This document shows, piece by piece, positions 16,165-23,801 of a DNA stretch of 64,000 bases. A program made the position numbers and the translations under genes. Positions within the stretch are counted from its first letter, which is position 1. Each line of letters opens with the position of its first letter. Origin of the DNA: an uncultured Alphaproteobacteria bacterium (lineage in GTDB: Bacteria > Pseudomonadota > Alphaproteobacteria > Caulobacterales > Aquidulcibacteraceae); the NCBI GenBank assembly GCA_902826335.1, contig CADEEL010000015.1:1929-65928 (forward strand), in the 5' to 3' direction. Below the pieces are notes generated by a model that saw only the letters and a list, made by a program, of their open reading frames with translations, had not been told where the DNA came from and searched no databases.

Positions 16165-17460
16165 TCAGCTCAGCCCCAGCCGCGCCAGGCCCTCCGCGAT
16201 CGCGGGATCGACGCGCACGTCCTGCGCCCGCAAGGGTCGCGTCAGGCGCAAGCCCTCCATGCTGCGCGCGCGCGACAGCGCCACATAAGTCTGCCCAGGC
16301 GCGAACGCGCCGCGCCCGAGATCGATCTCGACGCTGTCCAGCGTCATGCCTTGCGCCTTGTGGATGGTCAGCGCCCAGGCCGGCGCCAGCGGAAATTGCA
16401 CATATTTGAATTCCGCCTTCACTTCCATCTGCCGGCTCGTCTCGTTCCACTGCCAGCGCGCTTGCGGCCAGGTCGCGCGGGTGGCTTCGACCGTTTCGCC
16501 ATCGCTATCCATCCGCACACGGACGAGTTCATCCTCAAGGCCCGTCACCGTGCCCAGCGAGCCGTTCACCCAGCGCCCTTCGCCGTCATTCTGCGTGAAG
16601 ATGACGCGCGCGCCCACTTTGAGCAGAAGCTCCATCGGCGCGGGCAGCCGCTCGCCGAGATTGCCTTTCGCTTCCCCTTCGAACTGCCCGCCATAGCGCG
16701 CCATCGCGCCCGGCAGCGCCGCCAGCCCCTGGGAATTGTAGCGATCCGCCACAGCGTTGGTGGCCGTGAGCAGAACCGGCTTTTGCGCCAGCGTCCGCTC
16801 AAGGCACGCCTCGTTCAGCGTCTCCACCGCCGCCTCGACATTGCTCCGTCCGCGCAAGGCGCTGAGCAGGGCGATGAAATCGGCGTCCTTCTGCCGGCGC
16901 ACTTCGGTGAGCTCGAACGCCGCGATCGGCGGATCCTTGAGCGCATGCGCGGAAAACGCATAAGGGCTTTCATAGCCTGCTTCTTCAAGCAGGCGCCCTT
17001 CCTCCCCGCGCACCACCGGCGGCAATTGATAAAAATCGCCAACCAGCAGCATCTGCACGCCGCCGAACGGGCGGATGCTTTTGCGCGCCGTGCGCAGCGC
17101 ATGATCCATCGCGTCGAGCACGTCGGCCCGCAGCATGGAGACTTCATCGACGATGAGGCGCTTCAAATGCCGCGCATTCTTGGAGAAGAACCAGTTGGGC
17201 TTCTCGGCATAGCCGATCAGCGGCCGGGGCGGAAAGCCGAAGAAGGAATGCACCGTCTGCCCGCCGATATTCATCGCCGCGAGCCCCGTGGGCGCCAGGA
17301 TCGCCTGCGCCGGCGCCTTGGGCGCGTTGGCCAGCGCGCGGATGAAATAGCTTTTGCCCGTGCCCGCCCGCCCGGTGACGATCACGATCGGCGCTTTGTC
17401 GTCGAGCGCGGCGGCGATCTCGGCGAATACCGGCGCTTCGGAGGAGGCGAGGGCGGCCAT
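16165..17460 (-). CDS. PIF1/RecD-like superfamily 1B DNA helicase
   Basis: The product has 431 residues. Motif I is GRAGTGKS (30-37), motif II LIVDEVSM, motif III LVGDFYQLPPV, motif V-like LTIHKAQGMTLD and motif VI VALSRARS; together these define the PIF1/RecD/Dda group of 5'-3' helicases. It stands alone, convergent with the Tim44-like gene 10 bp away. The precise role (repair, G-quadruplex or fork processing) cannot be read from the sequence. Confidence 0.9.
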   Translation of the reverse strand: MAALASSEAPVFAEIAAALDDKAPIVIVTGRAGTGKSYFIRALANAPKAPAQAILAPTGLAAMNIGGQTVHSFFGFPPRPLIGYAEKPNWFFSKNARHLKRLIVDEVSMLRADVLDAMDHALRTARKSIRPFGGVQMLLVGDFYQLPPVVRGEEGRLLEEAGYESPYAFSAHALKDPPIAAFELTEVRRQKDADFIALLSALRGRSNVEAAVETLNEACLERTLAQKPVLLTATNAVADRYNSQGLAALPGAMARYGGQFEGEAKGNLGERLPAPMELLLKVGARVIFTQNDGEGRWVNGSLGTVTGLEDELVRVRMDSDGETVEATRATWPQARWQWNETSRQMEVKAEFKYVQFPLAPAWALTIHKAQGMTLDSVEIDLGRGAFAPGQTYVALSRARSMEGLRLTRPLRAQDVRVDPAIAEGLARLGLS

Positions 17461-17511
17461 TTGGGCCTCTATGGCCTGCGTCGCGCCTGAGCGCCATGCG
17501 CGCGCCGCGTG

Positions 17512-17630
17512 CTCCTCCTCCCCCGTTTACGGGGGAGGAGTCTTGAGCGAAGCGAAAGACGGAGGGGGCGCTTCATCCTCCCCCCTCCGATCGCTTCGCG
17601 ATCACCTCCCCCGTGAACGGGGGAGGAGGG
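17512..17630. repeat. Pyrimidine/purine-rich palindromic repeat, family D, copy 1
   Basis: CTCCTCCTCCCCCG faces CGGGGGAGGAG twice, with AGCGAAGCGAAAGACGG and CCGATCGCTTCGCGATCACC between. It opens a 550-bp gene-free stretch (17461-18010) that is made almost entirely of repeats. Confidence 0.85.
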
Positions 17631-17682
17631 GCGCTAGATCGGCGCGGAACTGGGCCCAAGACCACGGGCCGATGCAAACCCG

Positions 17683-17735
17683 TCCCTCCCCCTCGTGCGG
17701 AGGGTGTCGCCCTTTAGGGCGGCGGGTGGGGGGCG
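17683..17735. repeat. Family D short repeat, copy 2
   Basis: TCCCTCCCCCTCGTGCGGAG is followed by GGTGTCGCCCTTTAGGGCGG and CGGGTGGGGGG. It is nearly identical to 17934-17986, about 250 bp away in the same gap. Confidence 0.85.
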
Positions 17736-17744
17736 GATCGTCCC

Positions 17745-17831
17745 CGCGCTTCGACACGCTCAGCGCGACGGTGAGGTTGTTATTCTTGGCGACGGAAACA
17801 CAAGCGTCGCGCTGAGCTTGCCGAAGCGCGG
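17745..17831. repeat. Dispersed palindromic repeat, family E, complete copy
   Basis: CGCGCTTCGACACGCTCAGC at one end is mirrored by GCTGAGCTTGCCGAAGCGCG at the other. The AT-richer centre reads GAGGTTGTTATTCTTGGCG. The same element is cut by the left window edge. Confidence 0.88.
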
Positions 17832-17933
17832 GCGATGAGGGGCTAAATCGGCGCCCAAGCGCACCCACAACCGATTCCAATTTCGCGCGCGCGGGCTTAA
17901 GCTCAAGCGCGGCGGCGCACGCGCGGAAGCTCA

Positions 17934-17986
17934 TCCCTCCCCCTCCTGGGGAGGGTGTCGCCCTTTAGGGCGGCGGGTGGGGGGAG
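17934..17986. repeat. Family D short repeat, copy 3
   Basis: TCCCTCCCCCTCCTGGGGAG, then GGTGTCGCCCTTTAGGGCGG and CGGGTGGGGGG. It ends about 20 bp before the cytochrome c gene. Confidence 0.85.
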
Positions 17987-18010
17987 TCCGCGTACGATGG
18001 AGGAGAGGCG

Positions 18011-18340
18011 ATGCGGACATTAGTATTTGGCGCCACGGCCCTCGCGCTCGCCGCCTGTGCGTCCCCGCAAGCGCCGGACCCGCGCATCGCCGATGGCCGC
18101 GCCATCGCCGAGGCCCAGTGCGCGGCGTGCCACGCGGTCGGCGAATTCGGCGAAAGCCCCAATCCCGCCGCGCCTACGTTCCGCACCGTGCTCACGCGCT
18201 ACCGCGCCGAGGTGCTCACCGAGGAGTTGACGAACGGCATACAGGTCGCCCACCCGATGCCGGACTTCCAGTTCAACCCCCAGGGCGCGGATGCGTTGGT
18301 GGCGTATCTGCGGAGTATTCAGCAGACCCAGGGGCAGTGA
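18011..18340 (+). CDS. Small c-type cytochrome lipoprotein
   Basis: The product has 109 residues. The signal peptide ends in lipobox LAAC with lipidated C16, so the protein is anchored in a membrane facing the periplasm. The heme site is C37-A-A-C40-H41, and the distal ligand is probably M83 in HPMPDF. It is a class I monoheme electron carrier; its partners are unknown. A GGAGGAG ribosome site precedes the ATG. Confidence 0.9.
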   Translation: MRTLVFGATALALAACASPQAPDPRIADGRAIAEAQCAACHAVGEFGESPNPAAPTFRTVLTRYRAEVLTEELTNGIQVAHPMPDFQFNPQGADALVAYLRSIQQTQGQ

Positions 18341-18390
18341 GGGGGGAGCGGCTTGCTAAGACCATTTACCCACCACCACCATCGCCCAAA

Positions 18391-18792
18391 TTACCCGATT
18401 CGGTGTTCAGGCTGATTTCGCGCGGCAAGTTCGCGAACGATTGCGTTCGCCATATCAATTATCTGCTGATCGGTCAGAGCGACCTTTAGTTTTTTGACCG
18501 CATCCGAAATGCCACTGGCTTTGAACATCGAAACGCCCCTTCGAGAGGCTGCCGATGTGAGAAGTTCCGCCTTCTCCCTGGCGTTCGCCTCAATCGGCTT
18601 CAGCGATTTCGTCACAGCAGTCACGGTTGGGTCGGTTGGCGCGCGCAACGCTTTGGCAGGTGTCGCTCGCAGCAGCAGTAGATCATCCGGCAGCGCGCGC
18701 ACCTCGCTGAAGAACGCGCGAAGCTCCGCCTCTGACAGGCCCGTCTTCCCGGCCCGAAGCTTCTTGATCGCCTTGTCAGTCTCAGGGCGCAT
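18391..18792 (-). CDS. Small helical partner protein of the TIR-ParA gene
   Basis: The product has 133 residues and is not recognised. It is charged and predicted mostly helical, starting MRPETDKAIKKLRAG and ending LTDQQIIDMANAIVRELAAR, without signal or membrane segment. The ATG at 18792 has GGGAG six bases upstream and overlaps the end of the TIR-ParA gene by 11 bp, so the two form an operon. ParA-type ATPases usually act with a small partner, so it may be an adaptor or cofactor; this is inference. Base composition is AT-richer than the flanks. Confidence 0.75.
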   Translation of the reverse strand: MRPETDKAIKKLRAGKTGLSEAELRAFFSEVRALPDDLLLLRATPAKALRAPTDPTVTAVTKSLKPIEANAREKAELLTSAASRRGVSMFKASGISDAVKKLKVALTDQQIIDMANAIVRELAARNQPEHRIG

Positions 18793-20050
18793 GCAGCACT
18801 CCCGCACGATCGAATGCGAATCTGCCAGCATTATATAGGAGTTCCTTGAGCGTAGTAGGGGAGTGTGGCCGGTACCAAGCTGTTACCCCCAACGGGTTGA
18901 GCGGAATTGACGTGGCCGTGGCGCGCAAGAACCGGTTCTTTGGGAGGCTGATCGGACACAATGTCCGCCCCAAAGTCAGGGACTCGGCGATATTCTGCCT
19001 CACTCGGTCGTCGAGGCCCGCGTCGGCGACCGCAACCTGATTGTCGCCCACGCCATTCAATATTGTGGTGAAGCCGCCCGGCATATCGGGGACGAATCCA
19101 CTCTTTCGTTGGTAGTTGATCAGTTTAGCCAGCAGATTAAGGCCTACCCCGGAAAACTGTTCTGGCCTCACGGGAACAATGACGTGATCGGAACTCTCAA
19201 GGGCGCACCGCGTCAAAAAAGTCGCTGCGGGATTCAGGTCGATCAGAATCAGGCGATAACGGTCCCGCAGTGCGCCAAGACGCTGCTTAAATGCAGCCTT
19301 CGCGCGTTCCAGAGCGATGGGGTCCTGCAAGCCCAGCGTGAATTCCAGCAACTGGTCGGTCCCAGGAATCAGTTCAAACGATGCAGCGCCGCTGCTGACG
19401 GATAGCAGGCTTGGAAATTCGGTCGGAAATGCGTGATCTTCTTCAGCAAGGAGTGAAGCCACGCTGAGCTTTTTCTCCCAAAACTCCTCCTTTCGCACTA
19501 GGGAGAAAAACAATTGCGTGAGGTTGTGCTGGGGATCGAAATCAACGAGCAGGGTGGAGAGGTCGTCCCGCGCATGCACAGCGGTGGAGAGATTCGCCGT
19601 CAGGATCGTTTTGCCGACGCCGCCTTTCATGTTGAGAACGGAGATAACCCGGCCGCGATTTTTCAGAAGGCGCAGCGCCTCGCCAATCCGTTGGAATGGC
19701 TGCTCGCTTTTTGAGTCATAGTAATAGCGCTGCAGCGGACCGATAATGAAGCTTAACCACGCCGGGATCGACGCATAGTCACCGACAACGATTGGGATGA
19801 TTTCTTTGTGATGTGTCCGCGCAAAGGTAAGCTCTTCATCAACCCAAGTCTGATCGGTAGTGGCAGCGCTCGCGACAACTATTACAACGCGCGCCTTCAT
19901 TACCTCGTTGGCTAGCGCCGCCACAAATTGACCGGATCGAGCGTGTGCCGGCGCAAAATACGTTGAGACGCCTTCGCCATCGAGAAATGCCTTTAGGCCA
20001 CGCGCGACGCCTTCATCTGCACTGGCGTAGGAAATGAACACGGTCGCCAC
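18782..20050 (-). CDS. TIR domain - ParA/MinD-type ATPase fusion protein
   Basis: The product has 422 residues. Residues 2-92 form a TIR domain: TVFISYASADEGVARGLKAF, then VVIVVASA, and W69-V-D-E-E73-L, in which E73 sits where TIR NADases carry the catalytic glutamate. Residues 135-420 form a deviant-Walker ATPase: NMKGGVGKT (K142-T148), LLVDFDPQHN, LILIDLNPAA. The GTG at 20050 has GGAGG six bases upstream; a longer GTG start (20074) lacks one. Bacterial TIR proteins mostly act in anti-phage defence or signalling by NAD cleavage. A fusion with ParA is unusual. The region is AT-richer than its surroundings, suggesting transfer. Confidence 0.9.
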   Translation of the reverse strand: MATVFISYASADEGVARGLKAFLDGEGVSTYFAPAHARSGQFVAALANEVMKARVVIVVASAATTDQTWVDEELTFARTHHKEIIPIVVGDYASIPAWLSFIIGPLQRYYYDSKSEQPFQRIGEALRLLKNRGRVISVLNMKGGVGKTILTANLSTAVHARDDLSTLLVDFDPQHNLTQLFFSLVRKEEFWEKKLSVASLLAEEDHAFPTEFPSLLSVSSGAASFELIPGTDQLLEFTLGLQDPIALERAKAAFKQRLGALRDRYRLILIDLNPAATFLTRCALESSDHVIVPVRPEQFSGVGLNLLAKLINYQRKSGFVPDMPGGFTTILNGVGDNQVAVADAGLDDRVRQNIAESLTLGRTLCPISLPKNRFLRATATSIPLNPLGVTAWYRPHSPTTLKELLYNAGRFAFDRAGVLHAP

Positions 20051-20142
20051 TTGAGGCCTCCATCGGCTCCGCACCAGTTGGGTTCCGAAGCCTCGATTGC
20101 ACGAACGACTGCACTAGCGACAATTGTTGGTTGGCGCCCCCC

Positions 20143-21423
20143 TCAAACCCCATCCAGCGCCTGCGCCAAATCCGCAACGAGATCCTCCGCATTCTCCACG
20201 CCTATGGAAATACGGATGAGCGAAGGCGTGATCGAAAAGCGCTTGAGCTCCTTCTTGTCCATGCCCGAATGGGTCATCGCCGCTGGGTGGGAGGCGAGCG
20301 TCTCCGTCCCCCCGAGGCTGACGGCGAGCTTGATCACCTGAAGCCGGTCGAGCAGGGCGAACGCGGCCTTCTCTCCGCCTTTCACTTCGAATGAAAACGT
20401 TGAGCCCGCGCTTGTGTTTTGCCGCTCGTGCAGCGGCCGGTCCGGATGATCCGCGGGCAGAAAATCAAGATACCACACATTGTCGATCTTCGGATGATCG
20501 CGCAGAAATTCCGCCACCTTGCGCGCGCCCGCCGCGCCCGCCTCCATCCTGAGCTTCAGCGTCTCCAGCGAGCGCATTAAGAGCCACGCCGTGTGCGGAT
20601 CGCACATCGTGCCCAGTGTCGAGCGCATCCGCCGCACCGGCGCCAGCATCGCCTTGGCGCCCGAACACCCGCCCGCGATCAAATCCGAATGCCCGCCCAC
20701 ATATTTGGTCAGCGACATGACGACGATATCGGCCCCGTGCGCCAGCGGCGTCGAAAAAATCGGCCCCAGCATCGTATTGTCCACGATCACCGGCGGGCGT
20801 TGTCCTTCTACGGACAATTCCTCCGAGATCGCACGCGCCGCTTGGATATCGACCAGCGAATTGGTCGGGTTGGCGGGCGTTTCGAGGAAAATCGCCCCCA
20901 CGCGCCCCAGTTTCTTGGCTTCCTCGGCCGCCGCGCGCATGGCCGCGACGCCATGTTCAGCCTCGAACCCGACTTGCTTCACGCCGAATTCAGGCAGGAT
21001 CGAATGGATCAGCGTCTCCGTGCCGCCATAGATCGGCTGGCTTTGCAGCACGACGTCCCCGGGCCGCAGGAACGCCCACAAACACGTCGAGATCGCCGCC
21101 ATGCCCGAAGCGAACGCGAGCGCCGCTTCCGCTTCGTCCCAGATGGCGAGGCGATCTTCCAACACTTCGAGATTGGGATTGTTGAAGCGCGAATAGACAA
21201 GGCCCGGCTCTTCGTCGGGCCCCAGCTTGCGCCGTCCCTGCATGGCCGCGAAGAAATTCTTGCCGTCTTCCGCGCTCTTGAACACGAAGGTGGAGGTTTG
21301 GAATTGCGGCGGCTTGAGCGAGCCCTCGGAGAGGTGAGGGTCATAGCCATAGCCCATCATCAGCGTTTCAGGCGCGATTGGGCGATTGCCGAGCATGCGC
21401 TTACGCCATGTTTTCTGCGCCAT
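20143..21423 (-). CDS. Cystathionine gamma-synthase family PLP enzyme
   Basis: The 426-residue protein belongs to the Cys/Met metabolism PLP family. The lysine that binds the cofactor lies in VVMSLTKYVGGHSDLIAGG. Other family blocks are VYSRFNNPNLEVLEDRLA, FASGMAAISTCLWAFLRPGD, LETPANPTNSLVDI and the C-terminal LAVSLGGTETLASHPAAMTHS. The exact reaction (gamma-synthase, gamma-lyase or beta-lyase) is not decidable here. The ATG at 21423 follows GGAGGC. Confidence 0.92.
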   Translation of the reverse strand: MAQKTWRKRMLGNRPIAPETLMMGYGYDPHLSEGSLKPPQFQTSTFVFKSAEDGKNFFAAMQGRRKLGPDEEPGLVYSRFNNPNLEVLEDRLAIWDEAEAALAFASGMAAISTCLWAFLRPGDVVLQSQPIYGGTETLIHSILPEFGVKQVGFEAEHGVAAMRAAAEEAKKLGRVGAIFLETPANPTNSLVDIQAARAISEELSVEGQRPPVIVDNTMLGPIFSTPLAHGADIVVMSLTKYVGGHSDLIAGGCSGAKAMLAPVRRMRSTLGTMCDPHTAWLLMRSLETLKLRMEAGAAGARKVAEFLRDHPKIDNVWYLDFLPADHPDRPLHERQNTSAGSTFSFEVKGGEKAAFALLDRLQVIKLAVSLGGTETLASHPAAMTHSGMDKKELKRFSITPSLIRISIGVENAEDLVADLAQALDGV

Positions 21424-21537
21424 GTCTGCGCCTCCGAATTGGTTTGAGGTCTTGTCGGGCGCGGCGCGCGGTTTTGCAATCGCCAAGCGGCGAGCCGTGC
21501 GATGTCGCAGGCAACTTCGGCTCAGTTTGAATTACGT

Positions 21538-21650
21538 CATCACCCATCCCCGGAGGCCGCGAAGAGGCGTTCCGGGGGCCATGAACATCAGCGGCTTGTG
21601 GCTATGGGTCCCGGGCCCATTGCTGTGCAACGCCCGGAAATGGGCGGTGA
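21538..21650. repeat. Dispersed palindromic repeat, family A, copy 3
   Basis: CATCACCCATCCCCGGAGGC, a GCGGCTTGTGGCTATGGGTC centre and CGCCCGGAAATGGGCGGTGA at the end. It is closest in sequence to copy 4 at 38984. Confidence 0.8.
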
Positions 21651-21673
21651 TTCAATCTGAGTGGAACGTTCGA

Positions 21674-22264
21674 TTAGGCGTCGCGCCAGCTTTTGGCGCC
21701 GGCCGGCTCCCAAGTCGCCGCGGGCGTGGTGAGAAACGCCCAGGCCGCCAGCGCGTTCGCCGGCGCGGGCGCAAGCGCCAGCGGATGGCCCGCGAGCGGG
21801 GGCAGGCCGAGCGGATCGGCGCCGTCCGGCAGCACGACGTCCGGGATCGTGGCGGTGATGCGCAGATGGAAGGTGGACTCGTAGGCGCCGCCGAACGCGT
21901 CGACGCTCCGCACACGGACGGCGTGAATCTCCCCGGCGGAGAAGAGCGCCAGGCTCGGCTGCGCAAGCCGGATGACGCCGCTCTCCGCGTCGATCGTGAA
22001 GCGCCCGCCCGCATCGTCGATCAGCGTGTGGCGCGCCAGATGCTGGGCCGCCTCTTCAAGCCCGCAATCGGGCGTCAGCGCGTGCGCCGCGCCAAACGCT
22101 TCGAGCGCATCAAGCCCGAACGGCGCGTCCAACGGAAAATCTGGCGCGGGCAGGGGATGCAGCGCCCCGCTCACATCCGCCCACGCGGCCGTGTCGCGCG
22201 CCTTGGGGCGCGGCGCGTGCGGCGAAAAGGGCGGGCGCGGATCGTCCGACATGGGACGAACCAT
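21674..22264 (-). CDS. Hypothetical protein with a cadherin-like fold pattern
   Basis: The product has 196 residues, with no signal peptide seen. The middle (about 88-145), with RFTIDAESGVIRLAQPSLAL, an alternating strand segment and a VDAFGGAYESTFHLRITAT end, resembles a single cadherin-like repeat. Such repeats normally occur in secreted adhesins, so its presence in an apparently cytoplasmic protein is odd. A second ATG at 22252 is an equally good start. The function is unknown. Confidence 0.6.
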   Translation of the reverse strand: MVRPMSDDPRPPFSPHAPRPKARDTAAWADVSGALHPLPAPDFPLDAPFGLDALEAFGAAHALTPDCGLEEAAQHLARHTLIDDAGGRFTIDAESGVIRLAQPSLALFSAGEIHAVRVRSVDAFGGAYESTFHLRITATIPDVVLPDGADPLGLPPLAGHPLALAPAPANALAAWAFLTTPAATWEPAGAKSWRDA

Positions 22265-22290
22265 GCGCTTATATGACTAACGCGACATGA

Positions 22291-22323
22291 AAAACGCCGC
22301 GAAGTGCATCGCGGCGTTTCTTT
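22291..22323 (-). terminator. Intrinsic terminator of the aldehyde dehydrogenase gene
   Basis: On the minus strand, the perfect stem AAACGCCGCG / CGCGGCGTTT with an 8-base loop runs into TTTTT. It lies 25 bp after the aldehyde dehydrogenase stop. Confidence 0.85.
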
Positions 22324-22347
22324 CATTGTTCAGCTTTCGGAAAGAAT

Positions 22348-23781
22348 TCAGGCGTCCCCCCAGCCCATCACGGCCTTGGTTTCGAGGAATTCCTCGAGCC
22401 CGAACTCGCCCCATTCGCGTCCGATACCTGATTGCTTGTAGCCGCCGAACGGGGCTTTGAAGTCCGCCCCCGCGCCATTGATGTGCACATTGCCGGCGCG
22501 GATGCGCTTGGCGGCGGCCCGCGCCCGCTCCACGGAGCCGGATTGCACGTACCCGGACAATCCATAGACGGTGTCGTTGGCGATGCGGATGGCGTCTTCT
22601 TCGGTGTCATAAGGCAAGATGGTGAGCACCGGCCCGAAGATTTCCTCGCGCGCGATCACCATGTCATTGGTCACGTTCGCGAACACGGTGGGCTTCACAT
22701 AATAGCCGCGATTGAAGCCCTCGGGGCGCCCGACGCCGCCGGCGGCCAGCGTGGCGCCTTCGTCGATGCCCTTCTGGATCATCGCCTGCACTTTTTGGAA
22801 CTGGTTGGCGTTGGCGAGCGGTCCGATCGCGCCGCGTTCGGCTTCGCCCGGCGCCATCACCTTGATCGCCCGGGCGGTCGCCGCCGCGATCTCAACGACT
22901 TGATCGTGCAGCGCGCGCGGCGCCAGCATGCGCGAAGGCGCGTTGCAGCTCTGGCCCGAATTGGTGACCATCTGGATCATGCCGGAAGAGACGGCCTTGG
23001 CGAGGTCCGCGTCGTCCAGGATGATGTTCGGGCTCTTGCCGCCGAGTTCGAGCGCCACGCGCTTCACGGTGTCAGCGGAATTCTTGGACACCAGTACGCC
23101 CGCCCGCGTCGAGCCCGTGAAGCTCATCATGTCGATGCCCGGATGGCGCGCCAGCGCTTCCCCGACGCCCGGCCCATCGCCATTGACGAGGTTGAACACG
23201 CCCTTGGGCACGCCCGCTTCATCAAGGATTTCCGCCAGCAGAATGGCGTTGAGCGGCGCGAGCTCCGAGGGCTTCAGCACCATCGTGCAGCCCACCGCCA
23301 GCGCCGGCGCCACCTTGCACGCGATCTGATTGATCGGCCAGTTCCACGGCGTGATGAGCCCGCAAACGCCCACCGGCTCGCGCAAAATACGTGTGCCGTT
23401 CATCGAGCGCTCGAATTCGTACGAGTTCAAAAGCCGCAGCGCTTCGGCGAAATGCGCCAGGCCCGATGGCGCTTGCGCCGCGCCGGCCAGCCACATCGGC
23501 GCGCCCATCTCCGAACTGATCGTCTCGGCGATCTCGCCAAGCCGGCGTTGATAGATGGTGATGATCTTGCCGAGCAGGGCCGCGCGCTCCTCCTTGGATG
23601 TGCGCGAAAAGCTCTCGAACGCGGCCCGCGCGGCCTTGACCGCCTTATCGACATCGCCCGCCGAGCCGAGCGAGACGCGCCCGATCGGCTCTTCGGTGGC
23701 CGGATTGATCACCTCATGCACGCGCGGCTGAACAGGATCGACCCATTGGCCGTCGATATAGAATTTGAGATGCTCGCGCAT
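22348..23781 (-). CDS. Aldehyde dehydrogenase family protein
   Basis: The 477-residue NAD(P)-dependent dehydrogenase shows TPWNWPINQIACKVAPAL, the catalytic glutamate in LELGGKSPNI, the nucleophilic cysteine in NSGQSCNAPSRML, and IFGPVLTILPYD. The substrate is not predictable. A terminator follows the gene, and it is divergent from trmB by only 20 bp. Confidence 0.94.
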   Translation of the reverse strand: MREHLKFYIDGQWVDPVQPRVHEVINPATEEPIGRVSLGSAGDVDKAVKAARAAFESFSRTSKEERAALLGKIITIYQRRLGEIAETISSEMGAPMWLAGAAQAPSGLAHFAEALRLLNSYEFERSMNGTRILREPVGVCGLITPWNWPINQIACKVAPALAVGCTMVLKPSELAPLNAILLAEILDEAGVPKGVFNLVNGDGPGVGEALARHPGIDMMSFTGSTRAGVLVSKNSADTVKRVALELGGKSPNIILDDADLAKAVSSGMIQMVTNSGQSCNAPSRMLAPRALHDQVVEIAAATARAIKVMAPGEAERGAIGPLANANQFQKVQAMIQKGIDEGATLAAGGVGRPEGFNRGYYVKPTVFANVTNDMVIAREEIFGPVLTILPYDTEEDAIRIANDTVYGLSGYVQSGSVERARAAAKRIRAGNVHINGAGADFKAPFGGYKQSGIGREWGEFGLEEFLETKAVMGWGDA

Positions 23782-23801
23782 GGGGGCCTCCGCGCCGTCG
23801 A

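Noticed and set aside
17512..17986. Closely spaced repeats considered as a CRISPR array
   Set aside because: Units differ in length and family, spacers are irregular, and no cas genes are near.
18782..20050. The ParA part read as an ordinary plasmid partition ATPase
   Set aside because: There is no ParB gene or parS-like site nearby, and the N-terminal TIR domain is not found in partition ParA proteins.
18341..20142. Search for direct repeats or an integrase bounding the TIR-ParA unit
   Set aside because: No convincing flanking duplication or recombinase was found, so no island borders are claimed.
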